Positions 5,466-10,457 of a stretch of 10,457 bases of DNA are shown in pieces. Both the position numbers and the translations under genes were made by a program. The notes below the pieces were generated by a model, which worked only from the letters and a program-made list of their open reading frames with translations, had not been told where the DNA came from and searched no databases. The first letter of the stretch is position 1; the number at the start of each line of letters is the position of its first letter. The stretch is from an uncultured Bdellovibrio sp. (GTDB lineage: Bacteria; Bdellovibrionota; Bdellovibrionia; Bdellovibrionales; Bdellovibrionaceae), in contig CAMLRE010000031.1 in the NCBI GenBank assembly GCA_946482355.1, positions 1 through 10,457 on the forward strand, given 5' to 3'.

Positions 5466-6032
5466 TTAATAATCGAAATTTACACCAAGTTTAACAGTGC
5501 TGACTGAAACAGATTTTGGCTGATAAGCCTCTGATTGCATGTAGCGTGTATCAACGCCCACAATAAAATAATCTAAGCGAAATAACACTAAGCCACCAAG
5601 ACCCAGCACTTGTTCTGGATCAGACGTATCCGTTTGTGATTGGCCATTTAAAGATGTTTCAATTTCTGCTTTTGTCTGCCCTACGACTCCGAAAATAAGT
5701 AACTCAAGATTTGTGTTCGGTGTTAAATTTTGAAATTCCATTTTAGCTAAGCTAAAGCCTGCTAAGAAATTCCATTCTTTCATTTGCGTTTTTACGCCTA
5801 ATGAAGTGCTGCCTGTGTTGTCTTGAGAAGCATTGTGTTCAAGACCAAGCAACAAACGGTCATACATGTAGTTTACAGAATAATGCGAATAACCACGAAG
5901 ATCGATGCTTTGATCAGAACCTTCTTCATAACGAAATTGAAAACCAGGAGCATAGATTTGAATTTCATGCTGGGCCTGTGCCGTTACAGCAGAAACTAAA
6001 AGACTTAACAAAATAAAAAAACGAATTATCAT
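5466..6032 (-). CDS. Probable small outer-membrane beta-barrel protein, unknown function
   Basis: The 188-residue product begins with a clear signal peptide (about residues 1-20, MIIRFFILLSLLVSAVTAQA, with cleavage near AQA). The mature part alternates polar and hydrophobic or aromatic residues in short strands separated by Asn/Gly/Asp/Ser turns. Examples are HYSVNYMYDRLLLGLEHN, WNFLAGFSLAKMEF and FRLDYFIVGVDTRYM. The last residues, KLGVNFDY, end in an aromatic, as expected for BAM-dependent outer-membrane barrels. The size suits an 8-stranded barrel. I recognise no named family. Its ATG overlaps the stop of the upstream metallopeptidase-like lipoprotein gene (ATGA), with only a weak GGTGG ribosome site, so translation is probably coupled and the two products may work together at the cell surface. 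Confidence 0.75.
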   Translation of the reverse strand: MIIRFFILLSLLVSAVTAQAQHEIQIYAPGFQFRYEEGSDQSIDLRGYSHYSVNYMYDRLLLGLEHNASQDNTGSTSLGVKTQMKEWNFLAGFSLAKMEFQNLTPNTNLELLIFGVVGQTKAEIETSLNGQSQTDTSDPEQVLGLGGLVLFRLDYFIVGVDTRYMQSEAYQPKSVSVSTVKLGVNFDY

Positions 6033-7336
6033 GGAGCCACCACTTTATAAGAATCTACGTTTTCTTCTTTTTCGCAAGTATATTTTGCGGCGATCACGTC
6101 TTCTTTTTGCAGTGGTGAATTTAAATACTGAATAATAAGCTCGCATTGATCTTTTGATTGGCGACCAGCATCGGCTTCAGCCACAGCCTTGAACAATGAC
6201 TGAGTTGAAAGACGTTCTGATTTATTTAAAGCCAAAGCATCATGACCGAGATGTTCGATAAATGTAATAATAAACTGGCTTACAGCTTTTTTAGCCTCAG
6301 CACGCATTAAGCCTTCGTTTTTCATTTTCACAGATACAAGTTCTTTTAAAAAACGCGCGTACGGTGTTCCCACATCGTAAATGAAATTCGATAAAGCTTG
6401 TGACGGATCATCTGCAATATTTTGCGCTTCAACAACAGCCGCTTCAATGTCGTTATCAGTTTTATAGTTCACTTGTTCAGGCTTTTTTAAGCTGCGCTTT
6501 TTAACGTGAGTAGATAGCGACCACTTAATAAAATCTGGATCATCGGTATAAGCCCAACCCCAGAAATCAGCTAAGCCTTCGTTGATACCGCGTAAGTAGG
6601 TTTCGTTAAATAATTCAACCTCAGTTAAACTTCCGGCAGCGATTTTTTTATGTTCGCCCCAGCCTTCTAAACTATGTACGTTTTCATCTGACAAACGCTG
6701 TGAGATTGTTACATGCTTTTTGCTTAAGGGCCCTAAAACTTTACTATAGAAAATAGAATGAAAGAACTCATGCGCGATAATTCCGGCATTTACTGAAATC
6801 GGCATTTCACGGTCTGTGTACGGAACAAATAACATCGCTTTTGAACGGCCGTCATAAAATGCATTATTAGCCTGAACAGCTTCATCACCTTTAATTTTCG
6901 TATTTAAACCAATTTGAAAAGGGCCTTTGACCGTGATTCCTAAATCCTGCGCCCAAGTGATTAAGCTTTGCATGTGGTAATAAAGCGTTGCCATCTGTAA
7001 AGATAAAGCATCTTTAGCCACGTAAGTTTCATTTTTCGTTTTAGCAAAATAAGCAATCGGTGAACTACCCGCTAAACGGCCTTCAACTAAGCCCGGAGCA
7101 TAGAAAAACTGGGCGTATTTTCCGCGCACTTCACGTAAATTTGAAACATCTTTAAGAGTTACACTTTTTAAAAGGTATTCACTATCGCCATTTGAGGTCT
7201 CAGATAGAGGAATTTGCACCGTTAAATCGCCATTAGCCGTCTGCTCGTTGGGAGCTGGTTTACAGCCCGTAAAAGCGAGAAGGAATGCACCTAAAAAAAG
7301 CACGCAAAAACGTGTTGAAATACGAGTGAAATTCAT
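6029..7336 (-). CDS. Putative zinc metallopeptidase lipoprotein (HEFFH motif)
   Basis: With the ATG at 7336 the product has 435 residues. Residues 1-24 form a lipoprotein signal ending LLAFTGC, so Cys25 would be lipidated. A TTG 36 bases upstream would extend the frame, but it coincides with the -35 box of a good promoter, so I prefer the ATG. The segment GIIAHEFFHSIFYS contains HEFFH at 189-193, the zinc-binding and catalytic HEXXH motif. NEGLADFWGW at about 252-261 supplies a likely third ligand, Glu253, as in gluzincins. The spacing of about 60 residues is longer than in the M1 or M4 families, so I assign no family. The preceding FYDGRSKAMLFVPY stretch could be an active-site edge strand. 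The product is probably a surface or periplasmic protease. It is co-transcribed with the overlapping beta-barrel gene. Confidence 0.75.
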   Translation of the reverse strand: MNFTRISTRFCVLFLGAFLLAFTGCKPAPNEQTANGDLTVQIPLSETSNGDSEYLLKSVTLKDVSNLREVRGKYAQFFYAPGLVEGRLAGSSPIAYFAKTKNETYVAKDALSLQMATLYYHMQSLITWAQDLGITVKGPFQIGLNTKIKGDEAVQANNAFYDGRSKAMLFVPYTDREMPISVNAGIIAHEFFHSIFYSKVLGPLSKKHVTISQRLSDENVHSLEGWGEHKKIAAGSLTEVELFNETYLRGINEGLADFWGWAYTDDPDFIKWSLSTHVKKRSLKKPEQVNYKTDNDIEAAVVEAQNIADDPSQALSNFIYDVGTPYARFLKELVSVKMKNEGLMRAEAKKAVSQFIITFIEHLGHDALALNKSERLSTQSLFKAVAEADAGRQSKDQCELIIQYLNSPLQKEDVIAAKYTCEKEENVDSYKVVAP

Positions 7337-7343
7337 TGCGTCA

Positions 7344-7372
7344 AATATAGGGTATTTTGTCGAATTTCTCAA
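7344..7372 (-). promoter_or_regulatory. Sigma-70-type promoter of the metallopeptidase/beta-barrel unit
   Basis: On the minus strand, TTGAGA (7372-7367) and TATATT (7349-7344) are separated by 17 bases, the ideal spacing. Each box has four or five of the six consensus bases. The expected start, 6-7 bases past the -10 box, is at 7338-7336, right at the ATG. The mRNA would therefore be leaderless or nearly so, consistent with the lack of a ribosome binding site before this gene. Confidence 0.65.
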
Positions 7373-7377
7373 TTTTC

Positions 7378-7397
7378 AGGGGTATGAATTAACCCCT
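7378..7397. promoter_or_regulatory. Inverted repeat immediately before the helicase start codon
   Basis: AGGGGT (7378-7383) and ACCCCT (7392-7397) form a perfect 6-base inverted repeat around 8 bases, ending one base before the helicase ATG at 7399. The loop overlaps TATGAA, a possible -10 box for plus-strand transcription, though I see no -35 box at proper spacing. No Shine-Dalgarno sequence is present. It could be an operator or a 5' hairpin. It does not resemble the LexA sites I know. Confidence 0.4.
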
Positions 7398-7398
7398 A

Positions 7399-9696
7399 AT
7401 GAGCGTCGTTGAAAACCTTACACGAAATTTGAACCCAACTCAAAAAAAAGCTGTCGAAACTTTAGACGGTCCTTTGCTTATCCTAGCCGGAGCCGGCTCT
7501 GGTAAGACCCGTGTATTGACCCATCGAATGGCCAATTTGATCGGCCAGGGTATCTGCGCTCCTGAAGAAATCTTATGTGTGACCTTTACCAATAAGGCCG
7601 CCCAAGAGATGGAACACCGTATTTATAACCTTCTTTCTGACATCGGTGTACCCGTCACCCGCGATTTATGGATCAGTACTTTTCATAGTTTCTGTGTGCG
7701 TATTTTACGTCGCCATATCGAGATGCTTGATTACAAAAAACCGTTCACGATCTACGATTCTTCAGATCAGTTAGCGCAAATTAAAAAAGTGATGCAGGCT
7801 CTAAACATTAACGACAAAATGTTTCCGCCAAAAAGCTTCCAACACCGCATCAGCAATTCAAAGATGTTAGGCTTAGCGCCTGAAAATATGCGCAACGGTT
7901 CTAAAACCGTGATCGATCAAAAAACATTAGAAGTGTACACACGCTACGAAGAAGAAATGAAGCGCGCTAACGCTTTAGACTTCGATGATTTATTATTAAA
8001 AACTCACGAACTTTTTAAGATGTATCCTGGGTTACTTGAAGAGTATCAAAAAACTTTCCGCTACATCATGGTCGATGAGTACCAAGATACAAACCGTATT
8101 CAGTATTTACTGGTTCAACAGTTAGCGGCAGCTCATAAAAACTTATGCGTTGTGGGTGATGAAGATCAATCGATCTACTCATGGCGTGGAGCTGATATCA
8201 GTAACATTCTAGATTTTGAAAAAGATTTTCCTAATGCCACTGTTGTAAAATTAGAAGAAAATTATCGTTCTTCAGCAAACATCGTCAAAGCGGCCACGAA
8301 AGTGATTGCCAACAACACTGAACGTAAAGATAAAACGTTATTCACAAATAACGAACCTGGTGAATTAATTCACGTGCGTGAAGAGCGTAACGAATACGAT
8401 GAAGCTAGATACGTGGCTAAATCGATCGAAGAATTAATGAACGTGGGCGAAAGTTTAAATAACTTTGCTATCTTTTACAGAACCAATGCGCAATCGCGCG
8501 TTCTGGAAGAACAACTTAGAACATTAATGATTCCGTACCGCTTAATTGGCGGCATTCGTTTCTATGAACGTGCCGAAGTAAAAGATTTAATTGCGTACTT
8601 ACGTATGGCGATTAATTTTAAAGACGATATCGCAGTGAAACGTATTATCAACGTTCCGGCCCGCGGTATTGGTAAAACCACTGTTGAACAAGTCGATGAA
8701 ATTTCAGCTCGCGAGAAAATTTCATTTTTTGAAGCTATTCAAAAAGCGATCGACACCAAAGTTTTCAATGCAGGTACAACCGGTAAACTTCGCCGTTTCT
8801 TAGAATTAGCCGAAGGTTTAATTTCGCAAAAAGACAGTTTTAAATTATCTGAATTCTATTCGATCGTTTTAGATCGCACTGAATATGTAACAACTCTTAA
8901 AAAAGAAGATACAGCAGAAGCTGAAGCCCGTATTAACAACTTAGAAGAGTTAGATAACGCCATCGTGCAGTTTGAAAAAGAACGCGGCGATGAAGCGACC
9001 TTATCAAACTACTTAGAAGAAATGACTTTAGCCTCTGATCAAGATCAGGTGGATCAAAACGTAAACGCAGTCACGATGATGACTTTACATATTTCTAAAG
9101 GCTTAGAGTACCCGTATGTGTTTATCGTGGGTTGCGAAGAAAGTTTATTTCCGTCAATTCGCGGTGGTGCTGACGAGATTGAAAATCACGATCTTGAAGA
9201 AGAACGCCGCTTAGCTTATGTGGGAATGACTCGCGCACGCAAAAAACTTTGGATGACTCACGCGAAAATTCGTCGCGTGTGGGGCCAAGAGCAGATGAAT
9301 CCTATTTCTCGTTTTATTAATGAAATTCCAAAAGAATTACTGCAGAAAACGTCTGCGGTGACAGCGTTTGGGGTAAATAACTTTGCATCCCGCTACGGCC
9401 AGCGCAATAGCGATTCCGAATACGGAAGCTTTGGCCAAACGAACAGTTGGGGCAGTAAAAAACAAAGCTCTTACGACGATCATCAAAGCTTTCCTGATTA
9501 CGACGAGTACTCACAAGCAGCGTCATCATCTTCAGGCGGTTACGCTAAGGGTATGAAGGTTCGTCATCCAACATTTGGGGCTGGGTCGATCTTTGCCACC
9601 GAAGGTTCTGGCGATAATTTAAAAATTAGCGTGTTATTTCAAGATAATACGATCAAGAAGTTCGTGGCTAAGTACGCCCGCTTAGAGCGCTTATAA
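7399..9696 (+). CDS. UvrD/PcrA-type superfamily 1A DNA helicase
   Basis: A 3'-5' ATP-driven DNA helicase acting in nucleotide excision repair, mismatch repair and removal of stalled complexes. The 765-residue protein has all SF1A motifs. The Q-motif region is LNPTQKKAV (11-19) and Walker A is GAGSGKT (31-37). Motif Ia is VTFTNKAAQEM and Ib is ISTFHSFCVRILR. Motif II is DEYQD (226-230) and III is GDEDQSIYSWRGAD (from 253). Motif IV is LEENYRSS, with YRTNAQSR following. Motif V is TLHISKGLEY (562-571) and VI is YVGMTRARKKL (607-617). After a Ser/Gly/Tyr/Gln-rich linker (about 650-715), the C-terminus KGMKVRHPTFGAGSI... forms the Tudor-like domain typical of PcrA and UvrD, which contacts RNA polymerase in known cases. 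PcrA and UvrD cannot be separated by sequence alone. The ATG has no Shine-Dalgarno. The gene is divergent from the metallopeptidase gene. Confidence 0.96.
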   Translation: MSVVENLTRNLNPTQKKAVETLDGPLLILAGAGSGKTRVLTHRMANLIGQGICAPEEILCVTFTNKAAQEMEHRIYNLLSDIGVPVTRDLWISTFHSFCVRILRRHIEMLDYKKPFTIYDSSDQLAQIKKVMQALNINDKMFPPKSFQHRISNSKMLGLAPENMRNGSKTVIDQKTLEVYTRYEEEMKRANALDFDDLLLKTHELFKMYPGLLEEYQKTFRYIMVDEYQDTNRIQYLLVQQLAAAHKNLCVVGDEDQSIYSWRGADISNILDFEKDFPNATVVKLEENYRSSANIVKAATKVIANNTERKDKTLFTNNEPGELIHVREERNEYDEARYVAKSIEELMNVGESLNNFAIFYRTNAQSRVLEEQLRTLMIPYRLIGGIRFYERAEVKDLIAYLRMAINFKDDIAVKRIINVPARGIGKTTVEQVDEISAREKISFFEAIQKAIDTKVFNAGTTGKLRRFLELAEGLISQKDSFKLSEFYSIVLDRTEYVTTLKKEDTAEAEARINNLEELDNAIVQFEKERGDEATLSNYLEEMTLASDQDQVDQNVNAVTMMTLHISKGLEYPYVFIVGCEESLFPSIRGGADEIENHDLEEERRLAYVGMTRARKKLWMTHAKIRRVWGQEQMNPISRFINEIPKELLQKTSAVTAFGVNNFASRYGQRNSDSEYGSFGQTNSWGSKKQSSYDDHQSFPDYDEYSQAASSSSGGYAKGMKVRHPTFGAGSIFATEGSGDNLKISVLFQDNTIKKFVAKYARLERL

Positions 9697-9717
9697 CATC
9701 TTTTTAACAGCTGAACT

Positions 9718-9762
9718 TTACGGCAATAGTTCATAACTTTTGATTATGATAAATTGCCGTAA
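9718..9762 (+). terminator. Nested hairpin after the helicase gene, possible terminator
   Basis: TTACGGCAAT (9718-9727) pairs fully with ATTGCCGTAA (9753-9762). Inside it TCATAA (9731-9736) pairs with TTATGA (9744-9749) on the same centre. It starts 21 bases after the helicase stop. Only three Ts follow, so it is not a classic intrinsic terminator. It may act as an mRNA-stabilising 3' structure, a factor-assisted terminator, or an operator for the next gene. Confidence 0.5.
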
Positions 9763-9825
9763 TTTGCATTGAATATCCCCCACAATTTAGGTACCTCTTA
9801 GCCCAATCTCGAGGGGAATACCTAT

Positions 9826-10457
9826 ATGAAGTTACAATTAACTTTAGCCTTAATTTCTGTTCTAGCATTTGGCGCTTGCGCGAAAAAAACAAACGACGCC
9901 GTTGTTGAAAAAATCGAACAGGTTGAACTGTCACACAAACTATCGGCTAAGATCGCTCCAAGCCAGTGGTCACAGCATATGACTCCTTCAACGAAAGAAG
10001 TTAAAACGTCAGTTACGTTTGTTAAATCACAAATCTTTAATCGTGATTTTTTATACGGCGCTGATCTTCAACACTCTTCAATCTTTGATGACGATTCAAA
10101 ATTATATGATCAAGTGTATGCCATGGGGCACGAGATCGCGTTCTTTCGTAAAGCGGGCAATTATTTACAACTAATTGCTGACCAATCCTGGAAGTTTGAA
10201 TCAGACGTGAACAAACCTGAGCGTTTAATTAACGAGTTTCTTATTACCGATGAAAACCAACACACAATCACCGTTGAAATTAACAAACCATCTCCGGTCT
10301 TACGCCAAATGTTCTGGGGTTCACAAACTGATGTAACTCGTTCTTCTTGGTTACGTTCAGTTCAGTTTGATCCAAAAGGTAATTACTTACTTATGGAATC
10401 TTCGATTGAAACTTTAAAAGGTGAAATCGTTGAACACATGGAAAGTTTATTTCCGCG
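9826..10457 (+). CDS. Exported lipoprotein, N-terminal 210 residues (cut by window edge)
   Basis: The frame opens at ATG 9826 and stays open to the last base. It starts with a short lipoprotein signal, MKLQLTLALISVLAFGAC, in which FGAC is a good lipobox and Cys18 would be lipidated. A GAGGGG ribosome binding site lies about 9 bases upstream. The visible mature part has no metal motif. Segments such as RDFLYGADLQHSSIFDD, FRKAGNYLQLIADQSWKFES and SSWLRSVQFDPKGNYLLMESS recall the N-terminal domain of large secreted zinc-dependent metalloproteases (DUF5117/EcxA-like). That comparison is from memory and tentative. If it is right, an HEXXH motif should appear beyond the window. Otherwise it is an uncharacterised lipoprotein. 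Confidence 0.8.
   Translation, partial: MKLQLTLALISVLAFGACAKKTNDAVVEKIEQVELSHKLSAKIAPSQWSQHMTPSTKEVKTSVTFVKSQIFNRDFLYGADLQHSSIFDDDSKLYDQVYAMGHEIAFFRKAGNYLQLIADQSWKFESDVNKPERLINEFLITDENQHTITVEINKPSPVLRQMFWGSQTDVTRSSWLRSVQFDPKGNYLLMESSIETLKGEIVEHMESLFP

Noticed and set aside
7337..7372. TTG start extending the metallopeptidase lipoprotein by 12 residues
   Set aside because: The TTG is the first part of the -35 box, so it would not be in the mRNA. The extension also displaces the lipoprotein signal from the N-terminus.
9731..9934. Minus-strand reading frame over the start of the second lipoprotein gene
   Set aside because: It is antisense to a clear signal peptide with a ribosome binding site and has no recognisable protein features.

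Overview
The window looks like chromosomal DNA of a low-GC, flagellated, diderm bacterium, most likely a Bdellovibrio-like member of the Bdellovibrionota. This placement is an inference. It rests on the fliL-fliM-fliN-fliO-fliP gene order, an RpoN-type flagellar promoter, several signal-peptide and lipoprotein genes, and the overall protein style. No rRNA or other phylogenetic marker is present to confirm it. I see no insertion sequence, phage gene or CRISPR array.

Left part (1-3120, minus strand): a flagellar operon reads fliL, fliM, fliN, fliO, fliP and leaves the window inside fliP. FliM and FliN are C-ring switch proteins, FliL is a stator-associated membrane protein, and FliO and FliP belong to the type III export gate. 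fliN/fliO and fliO/fliP overlap by 4 bases (ATGA), which suggests translational coupling. A near-consensus sigma-54 (-24/-12) element lies just upstream of fliL. It rules out the most upstream ATG of fliL as the start.

Middle (3120-5460): an intergenic region carries a large set of concentric inverted repeats (26-base arms, 25 paired, around an inner hairpin and inside outer arms). An inositol-monophosphatase-family gene (minus) follows. Divergent from it is a membrane-anchored SPOR-domain protein (plus) with a strong terminator. Between 5089 and 5460 there is no large gene, but there is a 36-codon ORF (minus) with a very good ribosome binding site and one predicted membrane segment. It lies between two bidirectional terminators and is followed by a hairpin-rich stretch. 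This is the least explained part of the window.

Right part (5466-10457): a two-gene minus-strand unit encodes a lipoprotein with an HEFFH zinc-peptidase motif and, overlapping by 4 bases, a small probable outer-membrane beta-barrel. Its promoter sits so close to the ATG that the mRNA should be leaderless. Divergent from it is a complete UvrD/PcrA-type DNA helicase (plus). A nested hairpin follows, then the start of another exported lipoprotein that runs off the window.
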